From an uncultured Gammaproteobacteria bacterium (GTDB lineage Bacteria; Pseudomonadota; Gammaproteobacteria; Eutrophobiales; Eutrophobiaceae), in assembly GCA_958295485.1 (NCBI GenBank), contig OY282354.1, positions 1,426,001 to 1,490,000 of the forward strand: 64,000 bases of DNA, read 5' to 3'. This document shows, in pieces, positions 52,235-61,189 of this stretch. Made by a program: the position numbers and the translations under genes. The notes under the pieces are model-generated. The model was not told the origin of the DNA. It was given only the letters and a program-made list of their open reading frames with translations, and ran no database searches. Numbering within the stretch: position 1 is the first letter of the stretch; each line of letters opens with the position of its first letter.

Positions 52235-55200
52235 TCACAACTGTCCGCCACCGTCATACTGGCGAATATCGGTATCCGGCAGAAAACTTCTCTTATTACG
52301 TTTGCGCGTCAACAGGCTGTTAATTTCCCGCCGGGAGGCAGGATCAAGGTCCGCAAGAAAGGTGATCAAGCCGTTCATCTGCTTTGCGGCAGGCAAACCG
52401 TTCCTGAACAATATTCTATTGGTGTGCAGGGCCGGAATGCGCTCACCCGGTTGGATTATGCCGGTCAAGTTCAACGGATCAGTGGCAGATATGACAACGG
52501 GCGGCAATTCCCGCGGCTCCCTTTTTTGTTTTCTTAATAACGCAATCGCATCTGCCAGGGCAAATTGTTCCCCGCCGAAGCCCTCGACAAAATGTCCCCC
52601 GCGGATTTCACCACGGGCCTCCATGCGGCGGTAAACGTACAATAACTCCCTCCAGGGTGGCAAACCGGCTTCGCGCTCCAGTACTTTCCTGAATACGACC
52701 CCGTAACGTTCCAGCAACTTGCCGGCAACGGCATTGAGTGTATTTTCATCCGTATTAAACCAGCCAGGCGCCGGTTTATCTTCAGGAGTTTCCCCCGGCT
52801 GACTGATTATCGACCAGCGGCCCGCGGCATCGACGTTATTTACCATCGGCATTTTTCTCCGGTGGTAACTCCGGCGGGCGTAGGTCGGTCGTTTGTTGCT
52901 TGGCGTAATTAATGCCCGCAGTCCCGAGTAACTGTCGGACGTGACCACGCCACAGGCGGCAAGCTCCGCCAATGCCTCTTCGGTGTGCGTGCGGAGCAGC
53001 CCCGTTTTATGGACCAGGTCGATAAAAAACGAAGCTCCCTGTTGTTGTAAAACGGCTGAAATTTTCTCCGCTGCCGCCGATAATTCGGGTTTTTCATCCG
53101 TTTTCGACGCTTGCAATTTTTGCCACAGACCAAGATGTTCACGGCCCATCAAGGCAACAGGCGTATTTCTCAGCAATACCATCTTGCTGGAGGAGGCCTG
53201 ATCGATTTTCCGCCGGTGCTTGTTCGTCAAGAGGCGCGCCCATACGATGCGGCCGGCGCTGCACAGCCGGTCCAGCGACGTTACTGAATAATCTTTGATC
53301 CGGGCCGGCAGAATATCCTTTTCCCACGCCGCGGCGGGAATGGGAAAACCTTCCAGTTTATCTATTGCCGTTAAAAGCGCGTTGTCTCCCTGGGGCTGGT
53401 TCTCATCCATGCCGTGCCACCTGAATAAAAACCGCATATAGTTCGCGGCCGTGACCGGTTGAATTTCATCACGCAATGACCTGATAGTGTACCGGTGTAT
53501 CCTGGCGAGCAACCCCCGTTCGCACCACTCTGTTGCCCCCGTATCGCCGGCGCTCCCGGCGGCGTCGGTAAACCGGCCCTGCATTGCATAGCCTTCATTT
53601 TGCAATGCCAACAGGGCCCCGTTGATTTCGGACCGGCTTGATTCAAACAGCGTCGCCAGTTGCGCCTCCGTCACGGGGCCGCTGCATTCCAACCGGCCCC
53701 TGACCAACTCAACCAGCGAGGCCTCTTTTGTCCATTCTTTCCCTGTCGCCGTCCCGGCGGGTGACAAGGGCGGATCGATTTCAGCCCCGGCATAGACCGC
53801 TTTGATCAGGGGCAATCGTTCAGCGCATATCCAAAGGGTCTGTTTCCCGGTTTTCAAAACCGCGGCCCGTTTATCTTCCGCGAGTTGGGCCAGCCAGGCC
53901 GGGTGATTCGTTTGCGCCGGATTATCTCCCTTTCCTTCCCGCTCGGTCATGGCGCCCAACACCATTAACGCATCATGCAGTTCTTCCGCATCGTTAAAGC
54001 CGGGCCAGGCTTCGCTGCGGACTTGCGCGATTGCCTCCGGGCTCAACCGGCCCAATTCCGAGGCATCGGCGGGGTGCATGAAGCGTCTGGCGACGACGGC
54101 ATTGGCGCGGCGTTCTTCGGCAGGGGCATCATCCAGAAAGGCATAGGGACGCGCGGTCAGTATTTCCTGGGCCAACGGCGATGGTCCGCCCAGGTCGCAG
54201 CAATGGAAAAATACCTGCCCCTGCTCATATCGGCGCAGGATTTTTTCCAGGCCTTTGATGTCCATCAGCTCATTCAGACAATCGTCGATGGTTTGTTCGA
54301 CCAAGGGGTGTGCCGGTATTTCCCTTTCCCCCGCGATATTGTCCTGGCAGGCCAGTTGGTCGGGAAAAATGACGGCCATCAAGTCCTCCGCATCGGTTCG
54401 TTGAAACTGGGCGGGGACTTTTTGCCCTTTGTTATTACGCCTGACGGCCAGCGCTATGCTTGCGTTCCAGCGCCAGTGCGTCGGGAACATGGGCGCCGCC
54501 AACATCGCCTGGGTGACTACGTCCCTGATACTGTTGGAGTTCAGGAAACGGGTCGCCTCAGTCAGGGGAAAACTGTGGATGGCGCCTAAGGATATGACGA
54601 TGCTGTCGTCCAATGCGGCGGCCTGTAGTTCAAAATTGAACCGGCGGCAAAAGCGTTTACGCATAGCCAGCCCCCAGGCGCGGTTGATGCGCGCCCCGAA
54701 GGGGCTGTGTATGACCAGGTGCTGGTCGCCCGCCTCGTCGAAAAATCGTTCAAAGACGATGTCCCGTTGCGTCGGCAGGCGTCCCAGGGCGGCGCGGCCA
54801 CCCGCCAGGTGTTCCGTCAACTGACCCGCCGCCGCATCGGAAAGACGTAATTCATTGCCCAGCCATCCAGCCGCGGCGGCCATGCCGTCCGTTAATTTTT
54901 CATCCATGATTTCCCGCACGCGGGATACCGCCTTGCTTAATTCATCTGACCTGCCCGGCGCCTCGCCAAACCAGAAGGGAATGTTGGGGGGTTGTCCCCG
55001 GGCGTCTTCAACCCGGACTTTGCCCTGTTCGACTTTCAAAATACGGTACGACGTATTGCCTAGTTGAAATATATCGCCGGGCAGGCTTTCAAAGGCGAAA
55101 TCTTCATTCAAGGTCCCGATGAAATGGCCTTCCGGCTCCAGCACGACGTCATAGTCGAATTGGTCCGGTATGACGCCGCCATTGGTGACTGCGGTCAGTT

Positions 55201-56647
55201 TGGCGCCCTGCCTGGGTTTGATGCGTCCGTTTACCGCATCGTAATGGATATACCGGCTTCGCCTGCCGCGCCGGGTGGAGAACCCCTGCGCCAACATGTC
55301 CAGCACGTCTTTGAACTTTCTGCGGCTTAATTCCCTGTATGGCCAGGCGCGGGTCACCCATTGAAACAACTCATCCTCCTGCCATTCCCGGCAGGCCGTC
55401 TCTGCCACGATTTGTTGCGAGAGTACGTCCAGACACCCGCCGGGCGCTGATATTCGATCCAGCTCATCGCGCCGGACCGCATCTAACAGCGCCGCGCATT
55501 CCACCAAGTCATCCCGGGTCAGTGGAAACAAGCGACCTTTGGGGGTCTCGCCCAGGCGATGACCAGACCGACCGACGCGCTGCAAGAAAGTGGAAATAGA
55601 CCGGGGGGAGCCTAATTGACAGACAAGATCAACGTCGCCTATATCAATGCCCAATTCCAGGGATGCGGTGGCAACCAGCGCCTTCAACTCACCGTGTTTT
55701 AACCGTTGCTCGGCGTCGAGGCGGTGTTCCCTTGCCAGGCTGCCGTGATGGGCGGTGACGAACTGCTCGCCTATTCGTTCCGCCAGGAAACGCGCCGCCC
55801 GCTCCGCCAGGCGGCGGGTATTGACAAAGATAAGCGTGGTCTTGTGTTGTTCAATCAAGCCGGCCAGTTGCTGGTACAGTTCCTGCCACACCTCGCCGGC
55901 CATGACCGCCTCCAAGGGGGAACCGGGGATTTCAAGCGCAAGATCGAATTGCCTGACGTGGCCGCGGTCAATGACGTTGCAATGTTCTTGTCGGTTGCCA
56001 ACCAGGAAGCGGGCGACCTCTGCAATGGGTCGTTGCGTTGCCGATAACCCGATGCGGACGGGACTGCTTTCCGTCAACGCGTCAAGTCGTTCCAATGATA
56101 ATGACAAGTGCGCCCCGCGTTTATTGGAAGCCAGGGCGTGGATCTCATCGACAATAACGGTACGCACGGTACGCAGCATGTCCCTGCCGGAAGCGCTTGT
56201 TAACAAAATATATAATGACTCGGGGGTAGTAACTAAAATATGAGGCGGTTCGCGCCGCATACGTTGCCGCTCCGATTGCGACGTGTCGCCGGTGCGAACG
56301 ACAGCGCGGATATCTACGGCAGACAAGCCCTGCATTTCAAGGGCGTCTTCGATTCCCTTCAGCGGCTCCTGGAGGTTCTTCTGAATATCGTTGGATAGGG
56401 CTTTCAGGGGCGAGACGTATAAGATATGTGTCTCGTTGTCGAGGCCCTTGTCGAGACCTTCCCGCACCAGGTCATCTATCGCCGCAAGGAAGGCGGCAAG
56501 GGTTTTACCGCTGCCGGTCGGCGCCGCTATCAAAGCATGACGGCCTTGCTTGATCGCCGGCCAGGCATCCGTTTGTACGGGCGTCGGACAATCGAATGCG
56601 GCCTTGAACCAGCAAGCCGTGGCAGGGTGAAAAATATCAGTTGTCAT
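52235..56647 (-). CDS. lhr: Lhr-type large ATP-dependent helicase
   Basis: A superfamily 2 3'-5' helicase of the long Lhr class. From ATG 56647: Walker A AAPTGSGKT (41-49), TPESLYILLTS, Walker B VDEIHALASNKRGAHL, TLIFVNTRRLAERAARFL, and VGRSGHRLGETPKGRLFPL, then the winged-helix and beta-barrel modules of the Lhr core and a long C-terminal extension. 1,470 residues. An open frame runs to 56791 but the added part is low-complexity. Family members are linked to nucleic-acid repair; the exact role here is unknown. Confidence 0.93.
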   Translation of the reverse strand: MTTDIFHPATACWFKAAFDCPTPVQTDAWPAIKQGRHALIAAPTGSGKTLAAFLAAIDDLVREGLDKGLDNETHILYVSPLKALSNDIQKNLQEPLKGIEDALEMQGLSAVDIRAVVRTGDTSQSERQRMRREPPHILVTTPESLYILLTSASGRDMLRTVRTVIVDEIHALASNKRGAHLSLSLERLDALTESSPVRIGLSATQRPIAEVARFLVGNRQEHCNVIDRGHVRQFDLALEIPGSPLEAVMAGEVWQELYQQLAGLIEQHKTTLIFVNTRRLAERAARFLAERIGEQFVTAHHGSLAREHRLDAEQRLKHGELKALVATASLELGIDIGDVDLVCQLGSPRSISTFLQRVGRSGHRLGETPKGRLFPLTRDDLVECAALLDAVRRDELDRISAPGGCLDVLSQQIVAETACREWQEDELFQWVTRAWPYRELSRRKFKDVLDMLAQGFSTRRGRRSRYIHYDAVNGRIKPRQGAKLTAVTNGGVIPDQFDYDVVLEPEGHFIGTLNEDFAFESLPGDIFQLGNTSYRILKVEQGKVRVEDARGQPPNIPFWFGEAPGRSDELSKAVSRVREIMDEKLTDGMAAAAGWLGNELRLSDAAAGQLTEHLAGGRAALGRLPTQRDIVFERFFDEAGDQHLVIHSPFGARINRAWGLAMRKRFCRRFNFELQAAALDDSIVISLGAIHSFPLTEATRFLNSNSIRDVVTQAMLAAPMFPTHWRWNASIALAVRRNNKGQKVPAQFQRTDAEDLMAVIFPDQLACQDNIAGEREIPAHPLVEQTIDDCLNELMDIKGLEKILRRYEQGQVFFHCCDLGGPSPLAQEILTARPYAFLDDAPAEERRANAVVARRFMHPADASELGRLSPEAIAQVRSEAWPGFNDAEELHDALMVLGAMTEREGKGDNPAQTNHPAWLAQLAEDKRAAVLKTGKQTLWICAERLPLIKAVYAGAEIDPPLSPAGTATGKEWTKEASLVELVRGRLECSGPVTEAQLATLFESSRSEINGALLALQNEGYAMQGRFTDAAGSAGDTGATEWCERGLLARIHRYTIRSLRDEIQPVTAANYMRFLFRWHGMDENQPQGDNALLTAIDKLEGFPIPAAAWEKDILPARIKDYSVTSLDRLCSAGRIVWARLLTNKHRRKIDQASSSKMVLLRNTPVALMGREHLGLWQKLQASKTDEKPELSAAAEKISAVLQQQGASFFIDLVHKTGLLRTHTEEALAELAACGVVTSDSYSGLRALITPSNKRPTYARRSYHRRKMPMVNNVDAAGRWSIISQPGETPEDKPAPGWFNTDENTLNAVAGKLLERYGVVFRKVLEREAGLPPWRELLYVYRRMEARGEIRGGHFVEGFGGEQFALADAIALLRKQKREPRELPPVVISATDPLNLTGIIQPGERIPALHTNRILFRNGLPAAKQMNGLITFLADLDPASRREINSLLTRKRNKRSFLPDTDIRQYDGGGQL

Positions 56648-56914
56648 AAAAGGGTAGCGCCTGCGCATCGTCGAATAGAGGGCCAGCCTGGCCGCAACAA
56701 TCAGCGGTACGGCGATGAGTGCCTGACCCTTGGCCGCGGGACTCGGCGCCGGGACGTCTTCGCGGCTCGCTTGGCGTGACGCTTGGCGCACCTGACGAAT
56801 CCCGTTCCAGTCGCCAATATCCCGATGTCGCGCCTTCAGGTACGGTTGTCAAGAGTGTGCCCAGGTTCAGTACATACGGGACCTGTGTGTCGCCTGTACG
56901 CGATTGTCAAGCTG

Positions 56915-56943
56915 TTGGTATCAGGAATTGATAAAAGTATAAT
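56915..56943 (+). promoter_or_regulatory. Promoter of the methyltransferase-HNH gene, predicted leaderless
   Basis: -35 TTGGTA at 56915-56920, perfect -10 TATAAT at 56938-56943, spacing 17. The ATG lies 8 nt after the -10, so transcription should start at or very near the start codon. No Shine-Dalgarno sequence is present. Confidence 0.65.
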
Positions 56944-56951
56944 CTCAATTC

Positions 56952-58652
56952 ATGACTTATTACAGCCAGCATGCAAAAAAGCTCTACCAGGATTATATAC
57001 GTCTGAATGCGGAGGACTTGCATAAAAACTGGATTGCTTACCTGCCGGACAGGCCCGGACTTGCTTGTGATATAGGCGCTGCAAGTGGCAGGGATGCCAA
57101 CTGGTTGGCGCGAAAGGGTTGGGACGTTATCGCGGTTGAGCCTTGTGCTGAATTCAGGGAATTGGCCCGGAAATCGAACCACCCTGATGTGTCATGGCTT
57201 GATGACAGGCTGCCGTCTCTCGATAGTTTGAGAAAACTCGGTTCCCGATTTGATTTTATCCTCGTCAGCGCAGTCTGGATGCACATACCACCCAGGCAAC
57301 GACAACGAGCCTTCAGGGTTATCAGCGAGTTGTTGTCGCCGGGCGGATTGCTGGTCATTTCCATTCGATATGATACCAACCCGGCAACCAACGCTGAACG
57401 CGGGTTCTTTGCGATAGACTCGGGTGAGTTGACCGTCCTTGCCAAATCCCGCGCCCTGGATTTGGTAAGCCGGAACCGGCAGGAAGACCTGTCAGGGCGG
57501 GATGGAGTCGATTGGGAAACGTTTTGCTTTCAAGTGCCGGACGATGGCACCGGGAACCTGCCACTGTTGCGCCACATTATTGTCAACGACGATATGTCGT
57601 CTTCCTACAAGCTGGGTTTACTGCGCACCCTGCTGAGAATTGCCGAAGGCGCGCCTGGCATGACGCTGCAAAGAACTGAAGACTGGGTAGAGATTCCCTT
57701 TGGTCTTGTCGGGCTTTACTGGCTCAAGCTCTATATCCCGCTACTGCATGGCCACGGGCTCAGACAGCATGGCAATCCCCGTCTGGGTTACGGCTTTGCC
57801 AAAGATGATTTCCATGCTTTGGCGTCAACAACGTCACCGTTCGACCTGCGCATCGGCGCTAACTTCCATGGCCCACAGGCAGCAATAATCACAGGCGCAA
57901 TCAGGGATGCCTGCGCCAACATAGAGAACATGCCGGTGAAATATACGACCTTCCCCGGGCAGAATCGACCGATTTTCGAGTGTGACCGGTATCGATCGCA
58001 AAGGTCCGAAAGGCCCATAGAGATCAATAAACAATTTCTGGCCCGTTTTGGGGTTCTTCGCATTCCCTCCGCCTTGTGGCAAACACTGGGGCAATATACC
58101 TGCTGGCTGGAACCAACAATCATCAATAAATGGGTGAATTTGATGAGGGGCTGGGAAGTACGATATGACGATCTATACTATCGGGCGCTGGAATGGGAGG
58201 AGGGGCGCCGTGATACCAAGCAGGTTCGGGACCGGGCAGAGCAATTGAAACAGCAGGGCGCCAGGATCATCTGTATATGGAGTAATGCCGACGTGACCAA
58301 GCGTAATTATGATATAGATCACTGTTTCCCCTGGAGCCACTGGTTCAATAATGATCTCTGGAACCTGGCGCCGGCTGCGACCGAGGTAAACGGCGAGAAG
58401 GGAGACAAGCTGCCATCCGCGGAACGGGTTATAGACGCCAAACCCAGGATATTGCGCTGGTGGCATGAAGCCTATGAATGCAATGGTCTGAAAAGGCAGT
58501 TCCATACGGAAGCTGAAGCTGCCTTGCCATTACTTGTTGAAGCAGAAAATGATCTTGAGGACATATTCAGCGCAATGCTGTTGCAACGTAAAAAACTCCG
58601 CGCTGACCAGCAACTAATTGAATGGACGAGGCCTGAGTTGAGGCAGGTCTGA
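56952..58652 (+). CDS. SAM-dependent methyltransferase fused to HNH endonuclease
   Basis: A 566-residue two-enzyme fusion. Residues 30-160 are a class I methyltransferase: motif I LACDIGAASGRDANWLA (38-52), acidic loop AVEP at 61-64, LLSPGGLLVISIRYD. Residues 200-400 form a domain I do not recognise (VEIPFGLVGLYWLKLYIPLLHGHGL). The C-terminal HNH domain has YDIDHCFPWSHW (453-464, with D456 and H457), N471 in NDLWNLAP, and the last metal-site segment NGEKGDKLP (480-488). Linking modification and cleavage in one chain suggests nucleic-acid discrimination, as in restriction or phage defence; this is inference. Predicted leaderless. The zinc-ribbon gene follows at 48 nt. Confidence 0.78.
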   Translation: MTYYSQHAKKLYQDYIRLNAEDLHKNWIAYLPDRPGLACDIGAASGRDANWLARKGWDVIAVEPCAEFRELARKSNHPDVSWLDDRLPSLDSLRKLGSRFDFILVSAVWMHIPPRQRQRAFRVISELLSPGGLLVISIRYDTNPATNAERGFFAIDSGELTVLAKSRALDLVSRNRQEDLSGRDGVDWETFCFQVPDDGTGNLPLLRHIIVNDDMSSSYKLGLLRTLLRIAEGAPGMTLQRTEDWVEIPFGLVGLYWLKLYIPLLHGHGLRQHGNPRLGYGFAKDDFHALASTTSPFDLRIGANFHGPQAAIITGAIRDACANIENMPVKYTTFPGQNRPIFECDRYRSQRSERPIEINKQFLARFGVLRIPSALWQTLGQYTCWLEPTIINKWVNLMRGWEVRYDDLYYRALEWEEGRRDTKQVRDRAEQLKQQGARIICIWSNADVTKRNYDIDHCFPWSHWFNNDLWNLAPAATEVNGEKGDKLPSAERVIDAKPRILRWWHEAYECNGLKRQFHTEAEAALPLLVEAENDLEDIFSAMLLQRKKLRADQQLIEWTRPELRQV

Positions 58653-58700
58653 TAATAGCCATCAGCATTACCGAGGATTACCAAAATTTGAGGTCTGAAC

Positions 58701-59042
58701 ATGATTGATATTGATATGGAGACTTATTGGAGTAAGCTCCCGAAGGATGAAAGGGCGGGGTATCTCGAAATGGCTCAAACGCCCGACCAGGATAAAGACT
58801 CTATCCTGGAAGAAGCTATGGTATTGGCATGGAGTAATAGTGAGTACGGAAAGGAGGAGGCGGAAGCGAGAAGGAAGCATGTTGCTGAGGAGCGGGAGGC
58901 AGAACGTAATCGTACCGTATCATGCAGCAGTTGTTCTGCTGAGGTCACACCTGGAACCTCAATGAAGTCTGGCCCGAAGGATTATTTCTGTGCCAGTTGT
59001 CTGGTGAAGGATGGTTTAGGTCATCTTGTATCCTGGCAGTGA
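58701..59042 (+). CDS. Small zinc-ribbon protein of unknown function
   Basis: A 113-residue acidic protein. The N-terminal two thirds are helical and charged (KDERAGYLEMAQTPDQDK ... YGKEEAEARRKHVAEEREAER). The C-terminal part has CSSC and CASC (residues about 74-77 and 96-99), a probable zinc site. I do not recognise the family. It may be a partner of the methyltransferase-HNH protein, given the close co-directional spacing. Confidence 0.6.
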   Translation: MIDIDMETYWSKLPKDERAGYLEMAQTPDQDKDSILEEAMVLAWSNSEYGKEEAEARRKHVAEEREAERNRTVSCSSCSAEVTPGTSMKSGPKDYFCASCLVKDGLGHLVSWQ

Positions 59043-59118
59043 TGTAATAGAGGATACCCATTTATTTTCCTGTATGCAGGATAGCGTCAACATTAATTGT
59101 CCGGGCAGGAAACAGTGG

Positions 59119-59146
59119 TTGACTTGCTGCTTTAATCATATAGAAT
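59119..59146 (+). promoter_or_regulatory. Promoter of the Xre/RES toxin-antitoxin operon
   Basis: -35 TTGACT at 59119-59124 and -10 TAGAAT at 59141-59146, spacing 16. The region after the -10 carries atcacggtaaa, also seen at 20821, and a repeat right end gtgatgaaatatgagg at 59160-59175 that supplies the AGG before the antitoxin ATG. Confidence 0.5.
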
Positions 59147-59182
59147 CACGGTAAATCGCGTGATGAAATATGAGGTATACCC

Positions 59183-59533
59183 ATGAGATTTCAGGAATTT
59201 GTTGAAGATCAGGTATTCTCGCCTGCACTCGTCGCGGATGCGTTACGTACGACCAAGGCCGAGGTCGCCGACACCTTGGGGCTTGGTCGGGATGCCTTCT
59301 CGCGGGCCTCGCGAATCCGGGCGCGGAAGACGCAGACTCGGCTGCGACAGATGTTGGAAATCCTTCATCGGGTTTCGGCCCATATCGGTTCCGACCTGGC
59401 GGCCTATGCCTGGTTCCGCGCCGAGCCGTTACCGGGTTTCGGCGGTATGACGCCCGACCAGTTAGTGCGGGAAGGCAAGGCGGCCCAGGTCCACGCCTAT
59501 CTCGACCAAGTCATGGCCGGCGGTTATGCCTGA
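59183..59533 (+). CDS. Xre/MbcA-ParS-type antitoxin
   Basis: Antitoxin of a RES-Xre toxin-antitoxin pair. The 116-residue product has a helix-turn-helix (KAEVADTLGLGRDAFSRASRIRARKTQTRLRQMLEILHRV) and the C-terminal toxin-binding domain ending in FGGMTPDQLVREGKAAQVHAYLDQVMAGGYA, the MbcA/ParS/Xre signature. It precedes the toxin gene by 12 nt. It probably represses its own promoter. Confidence 0.88.
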   Translation: MRFQEFVEDQVFSPALVADALRTTKAEVADTLGLGRDAFSRASRIRARKTQTRLRQMLEILHRVSAHIGSDLAAYAWFRAEPLPGFGGMTPDQLVREGKAAQVHAYLDQVMAGGYA

Positions 59534-59545
59534 TACGCCGCCTGC

Positions 59546-60061
59546 GTGATACGCTTCCGGGGTCTCGTCTATCGCGCGCATGACCCGCGATGGTCATGGA
59601 CTCCGGTTTCGGGAGAGGGCGCGCGTCTCTATGGAGGGCGATTCAATCGGATTGGGGTTCCGGCGCTCTATACGTCCCTGTCACCAGCCACAGCCATCAG
59701 GGAGGCGAGTCCGTTGGGAAGGCCCTTTCAACCGGTCATATTATGCGCTTACGAGGTTGATGCAGAACCCGTCTTCGACGCATTGGACCCTTCGCAACGA
59801 GATGTAGACAAGGTAGCCGATGCCGAATTGCGATGCCCGAATTGGAGAAAGGAAATGCTGGGGGGCGCCATCCCGGCTTCACACGCCCTGGCTGACCGGC
59901 TGATGGCGGCTGGCTACGCAGGAATGCGCGTTTGGAGTTTTGCGCCGGGGACCGGGGAAGATGATCTCAACCTGGTGTTCTGGCGCTGGGGCGATCATCG
60001 ACCAAGCCGCGTAGTGTTGATTGACGATGAAAGTCGTTTGCCCGGAAATTCATCGTCTTGA
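59546..60061 (+). CDS. RES-domain toxin
   Basis: NAD-degrading toxin of the RES family, paired with the Xre antitoxin. RES motifs: VYRAHDPRW near the N-terminus (arginine), EGARLYGGRFNRIGVPALYTSLSPATAIREA (the G-GRFN block and glutamate of the active site), and RVWSFAPGTGEDDLNLVFWRWGD near the C-terminus. 171 residues, GTG start. RES toxins lower cellular NAD (known family activity); not shown for this copy. Confidence 0.88.
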   Translation: MIRFRGLVYRAHDPRWSWTPVSGEGARLYGGRFNRIGVPALYTSLSPATAIREASPLGRPFQPVILCAYEVDAEPVFDALDPSQRDVDKVADAELRCPNWRKEMLGGAIPASHALADRLMAAGYAGMRVWSFAPGTGEDDLNLVFWRWGDHRPSRVVLIDDESRLPGNSSS

Positions 60062-60141
60062 CGATTGCCATAGTTCCATAACGATGATAAGTAAGAAACA
60101 ACCGAAGATTTAGCTACATATTGCGAGAGGGAGTACTGAAC

Positions 60142-60540
60142 ATGAGTAAAGATTTGCTTGCCCACAGAGGAGGGTGCCATTGCGGCGCCATTCAATTTGA
60201 AGTGGAAGCGCCGGCCGACGTGCCGGCGCTCTATTGCAATTGCTCTATTTGCCGCATGAGCGGCTACCTGCACCTGCATGTCCCAAGATCACGATTTCGG
60301 TTGTTGCAGGGACAGGAAGCGCTGTCGGTTTACACCTTCAATACGGGCGTGGCCGAACACATGTTTTGCAAGACCTGCGGCATCAAGTCATTTTATATCC
60401 CCAGGTCTTTCCCCGAGGGATACAGCATCAACGTCAACTGCCTGGACAAGACGAATATAAGCAACGTCAAAGTCGAAACATTCGACGGCCAAAACTGGGA
60501 AGTTGCCTATGCCGAGTCAAGCCACATGCCAGCCGATTGA
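60142..60540 (+). CDS. GFA/CENP-V family zinc protein
   Basis: A glutathione-dependent formaldehyde-activating (GFA) family member. Two-zinc signature: GGCHCGAIQFEVEAPADVPALYCNCSICRMSGYL (CxC and CxxC) and MFCKTCGIKSFY (CxxC). 132 residues from ATG 60142 after GAGGGAG; the frame opens at 60121. Biochemical role of most such proteins is unknown. Between toxin-antitoxin genes, co-directional. Confidence 0.85.
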   Translation: MSKDLLAHRGGCHCGAIQFEVEAPADVPALYCNCSICRMSGYLHLHVPRSRFRLLQGQEALSVYTFNTGVAEHMFCKTCGIKSFYIPRSFPEGYSINVNCLDKTNISNVKVETFDGQNWEVAYAESSHMPAD

Positions 60541-60553
60541 TTCATCATCGACA

Positions 60554-60752
60554 TCAAGCGCTAAGCGCACGTTGCTGCCTCTGCGTACACACGGCGTTCA
60601 CCTCAGCCTGAATCTCATACATCGCCATAGGAGGAAAATCAGCAGCAGCTAATTTGTCAGCGGCGACAAATAAACCATCGATAGCGCGACGGCGCAAGCT
60701 CTCTCGCAGCATGGCCTTGATAGCTCCCGGTTCGAGCAGCCCTGAAATTTGA
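60554..60752 (-). pseudogene. Remnant of a TA-type antitoxin gene
   Basis: An uninterrupted minus-strand stretch, IKAMLRESLRRRAIDGLFVA then ADKLAAADFPPMAMYEIQAE and VNAVCTQRQQRALSA, ending at TGA 60554-60556. It resembles the C-terminal half of a small ribbon-helix-helix-type antitoxin as seen next to PIN toxins. No start codon or N-terminal DNA-binding part is present and the toxin gene is missing. The rest of the 443-nt gap shows no gene. Confidence 0.4.
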
Positions 60753-60983
60753 TGATCAAAATAAAATTTGTAGAAAGACAGTTACACTACTATTCGGCTT
60801 GGAAAGCGGCATCGGATCAGTTTATTATTCTTTTTGGAGACAGAATGTCTGTCTGATATGAAATAACCGTTTACATAGATAGGTTTACACTCCCTGCCCA
60901 CCAAATTGGTCAAAATAAAATCCCGTCACAATGCCTCTTGTTGTATCTCGCTGGCTGACGGAGTCTCTGGAGGTAAGATAGTT

Positions 60984-61184
60984 ATGAATAAAGTACAGAA
61001 TACTAAATTTAGCGGACTAGTTGGAGACCGATTAACCTCTGAAGAAGCCCGCGCTCTATGGACACCCATGGCGCAGGAGTTTGATAGAGATGGTCCCGAC
61101 GCCGCTAAAAAATATCTTGAGGCCGAGAGACAACAACTTGAAGAATATGTAAAGAGTTTACTCAATTCAATTAAAGAGAGCTAA
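60984..61184 (+). CDS. Small protein of the SMC-like operon
   Basis: A 66-residue acidic helical protein (MNKVQNTKFSGLVGDRL then TSEEARALWTPMAQEF and a predicted coiled C-terminus). ATG 60984 follows GGAGGTAAGATAGTT, the strongest Shine-Dalgarno sequence in this stretch; a longer frame from 60906 is less likely. It ends 5 nt before the SMC-like ATPase start, so it is certainly co-translated with it. Not recognised. It may be a regulatory subunit. Confidence 0.65.
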   Translation: MNKVQNTKFSGLVGDRLTSEEARALWTPMAQEFDRDGPDAAKKYLEAERQQLEEYVKSLLNSIKES

Positions 61185-61189
61185 AGCCA

